From Flemingiibacterium sp964603455 (GTDB lineage: Bacteria > Bacillota > Clostridia > Oscillospirales > CAG-272), in the NCBI GenBank assembly GCA_964603455.1, contig CAZRVL010000002.1:1-64000 (forward strand): DNA of 64,000 bases, read 5' to 3'. The notes under the pieces were generated by a model. That model made no database searches, was not told where the DNA came from, and saw only the letters and a program-made list of their open reading frames with translations. Below, one piece after another: positions 42,571-51,795 of this stretch (positions are counted from its first letter, which is position 1; every line of letters starts with the position of its first letter). Both the position numbers and the translations under genes were made by a program.

Positions 42571-45051
42571 TTAATTTCTTCCGACAATGAGCGTCTTTAT
42601 CTCATACGGCTCAAAGTTAAGAGACTCGGTATGCTTCAATTCTGTTTCATCAAGCGAGCTTTCAAATGACGGAAGATCAGATTTAAATACGGTCGATATT
42701 TTTTCATTTGTCGGGTTATAAAGACGAACGATCATTCCGCTACCGTTTTCTTCAGGCTTTATCACGCTTACAAGTATACGCTTGTCATTTAAAGACATAA
42801 AGCTTCTTTCGGGAATATTTGAGAAGATCACATTGAGCTTAGCGAAATTTTTCTGTATCGAGATAAGCTCAGTTTTTTCGCAGCCTATCGCAAATGCGTA
42901 TGAAAAGCTCATTTTTCCGATAAGCTTTGCATATTCCGCTTCGGGCTGATGGAACATTTTTCCAACACTTCTGAACATAGTCATCGAGATCGTTCCGTCA
43001 GGATATACTCCGCCCTCGTGGAAGCCTTCCGCTCCGACAAAAGCAACATCTTCCGTTCCGACTATTCCGGTGGTATTCTTTTCACAAAATTCAACCTCTC
43101 GACCGGCATAGCCTTCGGCACTTGAACCGCGTTCACGTTCGACAAAGCAGAATGCCTGAGACGCATACTGCCTGTCACCGACAATATCAGTCGGAAAGAT
43201 AACTCTAAGTCGGTGTTCTCCGACCTTGTTATCCACAGTTGTGTGGAATTCTACGAAATGCTGTCCCTTTCTCAATGTTACCTCGCTGACTATATCCATC
43301 TCCTCATAAACATTTGAACGATCCTTTTTGTATTTATCGATCTTTGTCGGTATCTCCATAGTTCTGGTGATCCTGAGAGTATTTGCAAGCTCACCGAAAT
43401 GTATAGCTTCGATCCTTACATCCTTTGTTGATATGACACGTGCCTCATCAAAGGCCGCGCCCTCATGAAACCATCCGTTGCCCGAATCTGCATCATCTAT
43501 AAAATCATTAAGCCGCTCGAAGCATCTTCCGCTCGCTTTTTCGGTTATATTAAGCGTTCCGTCATGATTTACCTCTACACGTAAAAATTCATTTTCGATC
43601 ATACGGCGTTCGGGATGCTTCGGAGGCACGGCTTTTCGCTCATTGCATGGCTCTGCTGTAAAGGTCGTAAAGCCAAACGGGATCAGCTTTATATCCGCCG
43701 CTATCGTATAACGATCTACCTTTACCGCATCCTGACGAATATATGCTTCGACACCGCGCTTTATCTTTAATATTTGATACGGTATCTCGTTCCCGCATGA
43801 ATCACGCAGAGTAAACAGATTATAGCTCTGATACCCCACATTGTCTCCATATACCGAAGCCCACGGTATTGGAAAATCAATGTCAAATACCGCAACACCG
43901 TCACGATTGTGAATATCTGTATTTACAACGCTGAACGCAAGACCGCGTTCAAACTTAGAACCGAGCTTTGCAGCCGCTTTGGATTTAAATTCTTCGTTTA
44001 TGACTCCGCCTATAGCCATAGCTTGATTGAATCTGTAGGGCATATCCTCATGCACCGCATCTATAGAACAGCCGCATATCGAATCATGCGGATGATTCTT
44101 TAAAAGATACCTTCGCGCTATATCAAAGAATTTACGCTTTCCGTTCATGATACCGCAAAGCTCGCCCATCATGATCAACGCACCGGTTTCAAGCCAAAGC
44201 ATATTTTCTGTGCGATCATTCAGCTGCTTCAGCGGATAGTATGAAGATATTGAACCGGTAACAACTCGGAAATCCGGCTTATGCGCAGTTTCAATAAGCT
44301 CACCGCATACAACTTCAAGCTCATCCTTATTCACAAGCTCCGAAAGCTTTTCAAATCCGCCGATTTCATATCCGCATTTTTTGACCAGTCTTGCAAATTC
44401 AAATGTATCTTTGCTTATAGTCGCATGGTCATCCGAATAATTTATAACCGCGAGATCTCCTTTAAGACGTTCTGCAAGAAAATTTTCCTTGTCCTCAGCT
44501 CTGTCGAAACTGCGCTTAAAATTCGCATAATTATCCTTGCAGACAACGCATTCGCTCCCGTCAGGTGAACGCCACAAGAATTTTGTTCCGTTCGGAAGTC
44601 TCGTTATTCCGCGTCCGAGATATACACCATCAATACCGAAGCCGTTAAATATCTGTGGAAGCTGAGCTATATGACCGAACATATCACATACATATCCGAA
44701 TTTCCAAGGTCTGACACCAAACTCATGCGCTATGTTGTGTCCGACCAAAAGATTTTCCACAAGTCCTTCGCCCGATACAATTATCTCGTCAGGCATTACA
44801 TACCACGGACCTATCTTTATTTTTCCTTCTACTATGAGCTTTTCAAGTCGTGGGCGATTCTCGGCACGTATTTCGAGATAATCCTCCAAAACTATCGTTT
44901 GTCCATCGAAAACAAATTCCGGTATATCGCCGTTTTCAAGTGCATCGAGCAGATCATCAGTCATTTCAACAAGATAATAACGAAAGCCCTGGAACTGACG
45001 ATACCATTCGCGATCCCAGTGTGCGCTTATTTGACAGAGAAGCTGTTTCAT
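42571..45051 (-). CDS. GH38 alpha-mannosidase (MngB-like subtype)
   Basis: 826 residues. The N-terminus KQLLCQISAHWDREWYRQF (zinc His11, Asp13), PDEIIVSGEGLVENLL, and YVCDMFGHIAQLPQIF with nucleophile Asp123 mark the GH38 branch that holds mannosylglycerate hydrolase MngB and several streptococcal mannosidases. NHPHDSICGCSID gives the later zinc His. No signal peptide. It lies downstream of a surface CBM9-like pseudogene on the same strand, with the AraC gene at 46273 divergent from that. It belongs to a different subtype from the GH38 at 17090, so the two probably attack different mannosides. Confidence 0.92.
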   Translation of the reverse strand: MKQLLCQISAHWDREWYRQFQGFRYYLVEMTDDLLDALENGDIPEFVFDGQTIVLEDYLEIRAENRPRLEKLIVEGKIKIGPWYVMPDEIIVSGEGLVENLLVGHNIAHEFGVRPWKFGYVCDMFGHIAQLPQIFNGFGIDGVYLGRGITRLPNGTKFLWRSPDGSECVVCKDNYANFKRSFDRAEDKENFLAERLKGDLAVINYSDDHATISKDTFEFARLVKKCGYEIGGFEKLSELVNKDELEVVCGELIETAHKPDFRVVTGSISSYYPLKQLNDRTENMLWLETGALIMMGELCGIMNGKRKFFDIARRYLLKNHPHDSICGCSIDAVHEDMPYRFNQAMAIGGVINEEFKSKAAAKLGSKFERGLAFSVVNTDIHNRDGVAVFDIDFPIPWASVYGDNVGYQSYNLFTLRDSCGNEIPYQILKIKRGVEAYIRQDAVKVDRYTIAADIKLIPFGFTTFTAEPCNERKAVPPKHPERRMIENEFLRVEVNHDGTLNITEKASGRCFERLNDFIDDADSGNGWFHEGAAFDEARVISTKDVRIEAIHFGELANTLRITRTMEIPTKIDKYKKDRSNVYEEMDIVSEVTLRKGQHFVEFHTTVDNKVGEHRLRVIFPTDIVGDRQYASQAFCFVERERGSSAEGYAGREVEFCEKNTTGIVGTEDVAFVGAEGFHEGGVYPDGTISMTMFRSVGKMFHQPEAEYAKLIGKMSFSYAFAIGCEKTELISIQKNFAKLNVIFSNIPERSFMSLNDKRILVSVIKPEENGSGMIVRLYNPTNEKISTVFKSDLPSFESSLDETELKHTESLNFEPYEIKTLIVGRN

Positions 45052-45151
45052 TTTTGTTTTTCCTTTCTAAAACGGAAGTTCATTTCTTTTAATATAAAGG
45101 CAATTTCAGCCATGAATATGCTCCGGCAAGCAGTGCTCGAACAATATAAAA

Positions 45152-45178
45152 GCCGCACCGAAAAAACTCAGGAGCGGC
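45152..45178 (-). terminator. Weak hairpin after the CBM9-like gene
   Basis: GCCGC (45152-45156) pairs with GCGGC (45174-45178); on the minus strand it is followed by TTTTATAT. A plausible weak terminator ahead of GH38. Confidence 0.5.
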
Positions 45179-45200
45179 ACAATGAAAAAGTGTTTTTTGA

Positions 45201-46065
45201 TTATCTCTTCTTTTTTGCAATAACGACTGCCGAAGCTGCCGATACAGCCGCAACTACTGTGATAGCTGTCATGTCAGCTGTCTGAGCTGCAACTGGAGCA
45301 ACAGGAGTTTCTATCGCATCCGAGAGAGTTACAAGTGCGTGATATGTCGCATTCTTTCCTGTAGCAGTTCCCTGAGACCATTCTACAGCACCGCGGTCGG
45401 CAGAGCTGGTAGCAACATTGAGGCAGAGGTTGAGACGTATCTTATCGCCCTTTTTAAGCGAATCAACACCGAACAGTTCTGCGGGAAGTGCGATTTCATA
45501 GGTCGTAACACCGTCATCTGTGACACATACGAAGTCTTTTCCGTCAGTATCTGCATTCCATCCGGTATTGTAGGCATCAGTCCAGAGCTTATAGATAAGC
45601 TCATCGTTATCGCTTCTGCGTGCGATACCAAGCTCGGTACGATTTGTGGGAACGGTCTCATCACCCTTAGCCGTACCGATCTGAAGCGAATGCTGCTGCC
45701 ACATATCGTCCGGAGAAGATGTCTGAACATATTCCGGATTCCGGAGTATCTACGACTACCGCAACATATACCTTGTCCTCGGAATAGGAGGCATAGAGCT
45801 TGAGTCCATTTGCTATCTCAACATTTTTTGCAAGGCGTTCGTCTGTAGTTCCGCTGACTCGAAGATCATCGGAAGTAAATGCAATCTCCTGATACTCATA
45901 CTTTCCGATCTTACCGTCAAAAGTCGGTTTCTGAGAGGAAATCCCCGCAATAGTCGTAGTGACAGTCTTGGAATTGCTACCCTCATTTGCGGCAGCAAAA
46001 GTCGGAATAGCGAAGGCTGCAAGCATTACAGCCATAGACATAGCACCTGAGAGTATTCTTTTCAT
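45201..46065 (-). pseudogene. Secreted CBM9-like surface protein, frameshifted
   Basis: Two open frames join into one protein of about 285 residues. The first (ATG 46065, AAGGTGG before it) has a signal peptide ending PTFAAA and QKPTFDGKIGKYEYQEIAF. The second holds MWQQHSLQIG, WTDAYNTGWN and YEIALPAELFG, as in CBM9/DOMON-type sugar-binding domains, and ends AAQTADM, a hydrophobic stretch and KKKR, a sorting-signal-like tail. The break is a tandem 7-bp duplication at 45731-45744; removing one copy restores one frame through DTPEYVQTSSPDDMW. It may be a real pseudogene, a phase-variable gene or an assembly error. The neighbouring GH38 suggests mannoside binding. Confidence 0.8.
45731..45744. 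repeat. Tandem 7-bp duplication causing the frameshift
   Basis: ATTCCGG occurs twice head-to-tail (45731-45737, 45738-45744). The second copy adds one base net to the reading frame of the CBM9-like gene. Confidence 0.9.
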
Positions 46066-46119
46066 GATATAAGTCCACCTTTTTAAAGTGAGCGCGCTTA
46101 TTGTTTTGCCGGCATAAAC

Positions 46120-46149
46120 AGTATACCATATTTTGACTGCCAAAGTCAA
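46120..46149 (-). promoter_or_regulatory. Promoter of the CBM9-like gene
   Basis: On the minus strand TTGACT (46144-46149), 18-bp spacer and TATACT (46120-46125). Confidence 0.8.
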
Positions 46150-46200
46150 TACAAAATTAGGACCACTTTAAATACATCAAGTCTCTTTTCAAACATTTCC

Positions 46201-46229
46201 TTGACAATTCGGATAAAATATAGTATAAT
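46201..46229 (+). promoter_or_regulatory. Promoter of the AraC gene at 46273
   Basis: TTGACA (46201-46206), 17-bp spacer, TATAAT (46224-46229), consensus. It is back to back with the CBM9-like promoter, 50 bp apart. Confidence 0.9.
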
Positions 46230-46272
46230 TACTATATCAGACGCATTTCTGCCGAAGGGAGAGTATGTTTAA

Positions 46273-47151
46273 ATGTGTACATCAAAAATCGAGCTATCAA
46301 ATATCGAGCTCAGGCTCGGAGACTATATAATATATTTAAACCATTTGGGACACGCAGAACCAAGAAAGCCGTGGCATATCACACCTCATGTCCACACTTT
46401 GTATGAGATACATTGTATAAGCATGGGAACAGGCATACTCTACACTCCTTCAGAACGCTTCGAGATGTCAGCCGGAACTACTTGCATGACAGGACCGGGT
46501 ATATATCACGGTCAGACATCCGAGATAGAGGGCTCTATGGATGAATACTGTCTCAGATTCACGATAGAGCATTCACCGACAGTCGGTGCTGATGATTCCG
46601 AAAACAAACTGATCGAATCTATTGCCGCGCATCCGTTCTTTATAACCAAAGATAACATAGGCTGTCTTTCACTGATAAAGAATATGCTTGATGAATCCTA
46701 TGCACAGCTTCCAGGCTTCAAAATGAAGCTGATATGCCTTTTCGGCGAATTTTTGATAAATATTGGAAGATTTTGCGAAGGGGCTGTGACCTCCGAACGG
46801 ATAATTCAACCTCTGATCGAGATCGGCGAGATCGATCTAAAATCCAAGCTCGACACATATTTTTTCTTTTACGATGATCCCATACCGATAGAAAAAATAA
46901 TATCGGATATGCACATAACTCGCCGTCATTTCAGTCGGCTAATGCAAAAATACTACGGAATGTCATACATGGAAAAGATCACCGAGCTCAGAATAAACTA
47001 TGCAAAGCAGCTTTTGATCTCATCAAATGAATCTATAGCAAGCATTGCTGAGCAGATCGGATACGGAACACAGCAACAGTTTATACAAAAATTCAAATTA
47101 ATTACCGGTATGACACCAAAGGAATATCGCCAAAACAGATCCGAAAAATAA
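46273..47151 (+). CDS. AraC family transcriptional regulator
   Basis: 292 residues: N-terminal cupin (PWHITPHVHTLYEIHCISMG, with His residues typical of sugar-sensing cupins) and C-terminal double helix-turn-helix (IEKIISDMHITRRHFSRLMQ; SIASIAEQIGYGTQQQFIQK; TGMTPKEYRQNR). AGGGAGAG lies upstream. Divergent from the CBM9-like/GH38 unit and convergent with an SBP gene, either of which may be its target. Confidence 0.9.
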   Translation: MCTSKIELSNIELRLGDYIIYLNHLGHAEPRKPWHITPHVHTLYEIHCISMGTGILYTPSERFEMSAGTTCMTGPGIYHGQTSEIEGSMDEYCLRFTIEHSPTVGADDSENKLIESIAAHPFFITKDNIGCLSLIKNMLDESYAQLPGFKMKLICLFGEFLINIGRFCEGAVTSERIIQPLIEIGEIDLKSKLDTYFFFYDDPIPIEKIISDMHITRRHFSRLMQKYYGMSYMEKITELRINYAKQLLISSNESIASIAEQIGYGTQQQFIQKFKLITGMTPKEYRQNRSEK

Positions 47152-47154
47152 AAA

Positions 47155-47193
47155 ACACTTTCCGTTGCAAATTCTTCGGAAAGTGTGTTTTTT
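47155..47193. terminator. Bidirectional terminator between AraC and SBP genes
   Basis: A 10-bp stem (47155-47164 with 47177-47186) with A5 before and T7 after. Confidence 0.85.
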
Positions 47194-48650
47194 TATTTGT
47201 CTTGAATATTTGTTACGGTTTTTTCGATAGCCGCTTCTATCACAGACTTGTTGGAAGCTATTATGCTCGAAACATCATTGCCCTTTTCCATTCCGTCTCG
47301 AATAGCCGAAACGATACCGCCCCACTGATAAAGGTCGCAGTTGTCAAGCACGAAGTTATTTACGATTATATCGAGCATCTCTGACGATTCCGCGTCACGA
47401 AGCATCTTACCGTTGAGCACGGTCTCATAATAAGGTGTTACTATAAAATCATGTGAAGCTTCCGCAAGAGCCTCTATAATGAAGCCTGTACGATCGGGAT
47501 TAGAGTTGTTCTTAGCGACTACTATCGGGCTGAGACACCATCCGTCAACGAACTGAATATATTCTTCCTGCTCCTCGTTATATTTCGGAAGCGGAAGCAG
47601 TCCGAAATCAACGTCATAGTTTCTGAGCTTTTTTGCAGTATTGATAACTTCTGTATAGAAAAGCGAACGTTCTTCATAGAACATTTTCAGGACATCATCA
47701 TCTGCACCGTAATAATAAACGTTGCTGTCAGATATTGTATCACGTATCTTTGTGTATATATTTGTAAAGCGTTCGGTATCGAGACTGAATTCGGGAATGC
47801 CATCCTTATTATTCTTAGACGAGATCTCGCCGAAAGCATACATAAACACAGTTCCGCCTATCGACTTCTGCCATCCGAGACCGTATTGGTCATCTACAGT
47901 CATCTTTGTATCACCGTTAATATCATCGGATGCCGCAGAAGCCATCTCATTGAGCTTATCAAATGTCCATGCTCCGTTTTTCACGAGCTCATACGGATTT
48001 TCGAGATTGTACTTACTGAGCAGCGTTTTGTTGAACATAAAGTGTCTTACAGCGTCATATGAGTTTGTAGAGACCGCACCTGCCGCATAGAATAATTTTC
48101 CGTCTATTTCAAGTGAATCGGAAAACATCTTATTCCAGCAAGCATTGTCAAGATCGAGATACTCAAGCTCCTTAAGATCATAGAGCAGACCTTGAGTTGC
48201 AGCCGAACCTGCTGTTCTTCCCATCGGGAAGAATGCGTCATAGGTATCATCGCCGGCAAGAATGAATGTTGAAAGCTCACTGCACGAAGCATCCGCCGAA
48301 TAACCTGCGTTTATAGTGAAGCCATAGTTGTCTTCGAGCCAAATATTTCGGCTGTAAACAGCATCATTCAATACTTCGCCGTTCTGTTCCTCAGCTATGA
48401 GGTCATGTATAGTCCAACTCGAAGACGGTTCGCGGAGAAGAACATTAAATTCATATCCATCGAGTCCGAGTTCAGTTTTTAGCTCCGGAGTGAGCTTTGA
48501 CAAAATTCCGGTATCAGATGATTCGACTGCAGTAGTATCTGATGAATTTGAGTCGGTAGAGTCATTATTTTTTCCGCTTTCAGTGCCGCATGAGATTTGC
48601 GACAAAATAAGTGCAGACAAAATCGCAATTGATAAAACGCGCTTTTTCAT
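47193..48650 (-). CDS. Extracellular solute-binding lipoprotein (paralog 2 of 4)
   Basis: 485 residues. Signal peptide KKRVLSIAILSALILS then SQISC, a slightly non-standard lipobox, and a Ser/Asn/Thr/Asp-rich linker. Family marks: NGEVLNDAVYSRN, AGDDTYDAFF, GAWTFDKLNEM, DDINGDTKMTVDDQYGL (EF-hand-like loop) and MLRDAESSEMLDII. ATG at 48650 has GGAGG before it. Downstream of Gfo/Idh and TIM-barrel genes on the same strand, so it may feed their substrate. No permease is nearby. Confidence 0.87.
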   Translation of the reverse strand: MKKRVLSIAILSALILSQISCGTESGKNNDSTDSNSSDTTAVESSDTGILSKLTPELKTELGLDGYEFNVLLREPSSSWTIHDLIAEEQNGEVLNDAVYSRNIWLEDNYGFTINAGYSADASCSELSTFILAGDDTYDAFFPMGRTAGSAATQGLLYDLKELEYLDLDNACWNKMFSDSLEIDGKLFYAAGAVSTNSYDAVRHFMFNKTLLSKYNLENPYELVKNGAWTFDKLNEMASAASDDINGDTKMTVDDQYGLGWQKSIGGTVFMYAFGEISSKNNKDGIPEFSLDTERFTNIYTKIRDTISDSNVYYYGADDDVLKMFYEERSLFYTEVINTAKKLRNYDVDFGLLPLPKYNEEQEEYIQFVDGWCLSPIVVAKNNSNPDRTGFIIEALAEASHDFIVTPYYETVLNGKMLRDAESSEMLDIIVNNFVLDNCDLYQWGGIVSAIRDGMEKGNDVSSIIASNKSVIEAAIEKTVTNIQDK

Positions 48651-48781
48651 AAAAACCTCCAAAAGTTTAGTTGTTTCTATTATAGCACACATATGTGGCT
48701 AAATAATGTTTTTTTTTTGCCATTTGGAAACTTTTTATGAATAATGCATTAATATCGTGAATTTATCTGCACTTGATGTTT

Positions 48782-49846
48782 TTACTTAATATCTACAGAC
48801 TTGCCGGTTCTTGCGGATTCATAAAGTCCTTCAAGTATCTTCATGATGACCACACCGTCCTCGGCAGGAGACATACACTTCGTACCGTTCAGGCAGCAGT
48901 CAACGAAGTGATCTATTTCAGCCTGGAAGCAGTCCTTATGACCACCCCAAGTGTTTCTGTCCTGAAGATATACATCGGTCATGAAGCCGTTCATTTCGGA
49001 ATACAGCTTCATCGAATCGAGGTTTATGCCACCCTTTGTGCCGTAAATACTACGCTCGTTGCGAGTTTCGCCGTTGAGCGCATATGAAGTCTCAAGCAGA
49101 GTCGAAGCACCGTTTGCATAGCGTATTATGCCTACTGCATTTGACTCTACATTACACTTATCGGTCTTAGGATCTGCACCTTCAGGATGCCAGCCCACGC
49201 TCGTCTTAAGCTCTGCGCGCTCTTTATGAAGAAGATCGGATGTAACGGCATATACCGATACAGGCTCAGGATTTCCCATAAGGTAGCGTGTAAGATCGAG
49301 AGGATGAACTCCTATATCAATTATAGGACCGCCGCCCGAACGCTCTTTATCGCAGAACCAACCGCCGGGATTTCCGTTACGACGCACATATGTAGCCTTT
49401 GCATAATATATATCACCGAGGTAGCCGTTGTCAATGAAATCCTTTGCTATTCTTGCTTCGTCCGAGAAACGTGTTACAAAGCCGAGCATAAGGAGCTTGC
49501 CGTTCTTCTTTGAAGCTGCGAGCATAGCTTCACCTTCTGCTGCGGTCATAGCCATCGGCTTTTCGCAAAGCACATCGAGTCCGGCATTGAGAGCCGCGAT
49601 AGTGCATTCAGCATGAGCGCAGTTCCAGACACAGACATCTGCCGCATCAAGCTCGACATCAGCCAGCATAGCTTCAACGCTCGGATAACGTTTTTCGATA
49701 CCATATTCGTTTGCGGTACGATTGCAGCGATCAAAATCTATATCGCAAACAGCTGCGATCTCAACATTAGGATTGTTTCTATATGCGTTAAGGTGTGAGT
49801 GAGCGATATTGCCCGCACCTATAAGACCTATTCTGAGTTTTTTCAT
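48782..49846 (-). CDS. Gfo/Idh/MocA family oxidoreductase
   Basis: 354 residues: Rossmann motif RIGLIGAGNIAHSHLNAY, the EKP signature (DVLCEKPMAMTAAEGE), GWFCDKERSGGGPIIDIGVH and DLTRYLMG with the usual catalytic Asp/His set. GAAAGG precedes the ATG. It lies 47 bp downstream of a TIM-barrel isomerase and upstream of an SBP gene. Oxidoreductase plus xylose-isomerase-like barrel pairs process inositols or 3-keto sugars; which applies is not shown here. Confidence 0.9.
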   Translation of the reverse strand: MKKLRIGLIGAGNIAHSHLNAYRNNPNVEIAAVCDIDFDRCNRTANEYGIEKRYPSVEAMLADVELDAADVCVWNCAHAECTIAALNAGLDVLCEKPMAMTAAEGEAMLAASKKNGKLLMLGFVTRFSDEARIAKDFIDNGYLGDIYYAKATYVRRNGNPGGWFCDKERSGGGPIIDIGVHPLDLTRYLMGNPEPVSVYAVTSDLLHKERAELKTSVGWHPEGADPKTDKCNVESNAVGIIRYANGASTLLETSYALNGETRNERSIYGTKGGINLDSMKLYSEMNGFMTDVYLQDRNTWGGHKDCFQAEIDHFVDCCLNGTKCMSPAEDGVVIMKILEGLYESARTGKSVDIK

Positions 49847-49893
49847 TATCTTTGCCTTTCAAAGGAGCTTGATCGATATTTGTACGATAAAGC

Positions 49894-50748
49894 TTATTTG
49901 TTGATTATAGAACGAAGGAAGCTTGCAGCCATTTCGATGTCGCCTGCCGGATCGGGGCCGACTTCGCGCTCAATGGTGAGATAGCCCTTATAGCCGATCT
50001 CTTCAAGTGCCGCAAGATATTTCGGGAAATCGACCGAACCTGTTCCGAGCGGAACTTCTTCGAAATACTTGATGCCCTGAAATTCTTCGGGAACTGGATG
50101 TACTACACCGTAGATGTAGTCGGGATTTCCCTTTACAAGCATCTTGCCATCCTTTGCATGTGTATGGACGATGTAATCCTTAAGATTGTGGACTGCAACT
50201 ACCGGATCGTCACCTGTTACCATTACGAGGTTTGCCGGGTCGAGGTTTACAGCAACACCGGTAGAGCCGAGACCATCGAGGAAGTTTTTGAGTGTTGCAG
50301 AGGTTTCCGGACCTGTTTCTATCGCAAAGTGCGAACCGAGGCTGTCGGCATATACCGCAAGCTCATGACAAGCTTCCTGCATGATCTTATATCTCTCATG
50401 CTCGGGATCATTCGGAACTACTCCAATATGAGTGGTAACTATGTCGCATTCGAGTTCCTTTGCGAGATCGAGTATGCGCTTTGATTTCTCGATAAGCTGA
50501 GGATTAAGCTCTGCGTTTCCGAAGCCGTGACCGAGGTCGCCGCACAATGCGGAGAACTTAAGTCCGCAGTCCTTTACATAATTGAGCAGATCGCGAGCCT
50601 TGTCACCCGAAAGATTTTCGGGAGCATTCTCACCGCCGGTCGCATACATCTGAAGACCTTCAAGTCCTATATCAGCAGCCTTTTTTATTGCTTCGCGAGT
50701 GGGAAGACGGAAGGATTCTACCATTCCGCCGATCGGGAATTTATACAT
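49894..50748 (-). CDS. Sugar phosphate isomerase/epimerase-like TIM barrel
   Basis: 284 residues of the AP endonuclease-2/xylose-isomerase-like superfamily: LEGLQMYATGGE, IVTTHIGVVPND, FAIETGPET (metal Glu), VNLDPANLVM (metal Asp), YIVHTHAKDG (metal His), and a late TIEREVG (metal Glu). These four positions bind a divalent metal in the family. AAGGAG precedes the ATG. It forms a two-gene unit with the Gfo/Idh enzyme and is divergent from an AraC gene. Activities in this fold include isomerase, epimerase, dehydratase and keto-glycoside lyase. Confidence 0.87.
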   Translation of the reverse strand: MYKFPIGGMVESFRLPTREAIKKAADIGLEGLQMYATGGENAPENLSGDKARDLLNYVKDCGLKFSALCGDLGHGFGNAELNPQLIEKSKRILDLAKELECDIVTTHIGVVPNDPEHERYKIMQEACHELAVYADSLGSHFAIETGPETSATLKNFLDGLGSTGVAVNLDPANLVMVTGDDPVVAVHNLKDYIVHTHAKDGKMLVKGNPDYIYGVVHPVPEEFQGIKYFEEVPLGTGSVDFPKYLAALEEIGYKGYLTIEREVGPDPAGDIEMAASFLRSIINK

Positions 50749-50900
50749 AATAATTTCTCCTTATAAATATATTGCTTTTATTGTAAATTTTCTGATTTTT
50801 CACTTGCTTTTTTCTCAACTTTATTATATAATATTATCAGATTTTTTTCAATAGTATATATTGCCGAACTTTAACACAATATTGCTCAAGCGGAGAATTT

Positions 50901-51719
50901 ATGGAAAACATCAGATACGAAAAGCACGTAGTCCCCGACCCAGCGAGACCGTACATTTATCATAAGGCTACAGAAAAAATATATTTTCTGCCGCATTGGC
51001 ATGAAAATATCGAGATATTGTATTTTCACACCGAAGGAAGTGTTGTCTGCGACCGAGAGCTGTACAGCGTACATAAGCACGACATAGCCATATTCGGTTC
51101 AAATTCACTCCATTCGATTCCAAAGGAAGCTGCGGCTGAATATGACTGTCTAATAGTTGACTGCGGATTTTTGGCAGAAAACAATATCGATGCGCTGAAT
51201 CTGACCTTCGAATGTGTGATAAGCAGCCATGAAGCAGCTGAATTATTTCAAGAGGCAGCAAAAGAAATAACCGACAGCATCAAGCCATTCAAGGCAGCTG
51301 CAACAAAGACAGCGATACTTTCGCTTATGGTATTTTTGTGCCGCGGTTGGGCAAGATCCCGTACAATGCAAATATCAAGCGAACGTGCAAATGGTGCAGT
51401 ACGCCGCGCTATCGGGTATATAAATTCAAATCTTTCAAAGCCGATGACCATAGATGAGATAGCCGACAATGTTATGGTGAGCAAATATTATTTCTGCCGT
51501 GAATTTCGACGCGAAACAGGCTACACAGTCATACGATATATAAACTATCTGCGTTGCCGCGAAGCCGAACGTCTGCTCAGAAACGGGCAGGCAACAGTCA
51601 GTGAGATTGCAAGGTCGCTCGGATATGACAACCTGTCTTATTTCACAAGAACCTTCAAAAGCATAACCGGAAAAACTCCCAGCGAGCTGAGAGAAATATT
51701 TCCGGAAAATGAACTGTAA
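50901..51719 (+). CDS. AraC family transcriptional regulator
   Basis: 272 residues: cupin sensor (YFLPHWHENIEILYFHTEG; HKHDIAIFGSNSLHSIP) and double helix-turn-helix (MTIDEIADNVMVSKYYFCRE; SEIARSLGYDNLSYFTRTFK; TGKTPSELREIF). Divergent from the isomerase-Gfo/Idh unit and upstream of the SGNH esterase, which has its own promoter; it probably regulates one or both. Confidence 0.9.
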   Translation: MENIRYEKHVVPDPARPYIYHKATEKIYFLPHWHENIEILYFHTEGSVVCDRELYSVHKHDIAIFGSNSLHSIPKEAAAEYDCLIVDCGFLAENNIDALNLTFECVISSHEAAELFQEAAKEITDSIKPFKAAATKTAILSLMVFLCRGWARSRTMQISSERANGAVRRAIGYINSNLSKPMTIDEIADNVMVSKYYFCREFRRETGYTVIRYINYLRCREAERLLRNGQATVSEIARSLGYDNLSYFTRTFKSITGKTPSELREIFPENEL

Positions 51720-51735
51720 TTTTTTGTTATTTCTA

Positions 51736-51764
51736 TTGACAAAATCAGTCAGATAATGTATAAT
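51736..51764 (+). promoter_or_regulatory. Promoter of the SGNH-GDPD unit
   Basis: TTGACA (51736-51741), 17-bp spacer, TATAAT (51759-51764), consensus. Confidence 0.9.
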
Positions 51765-51795
51765 ATAGCTGTAAAATAATCGGAGAATTTTTTAT

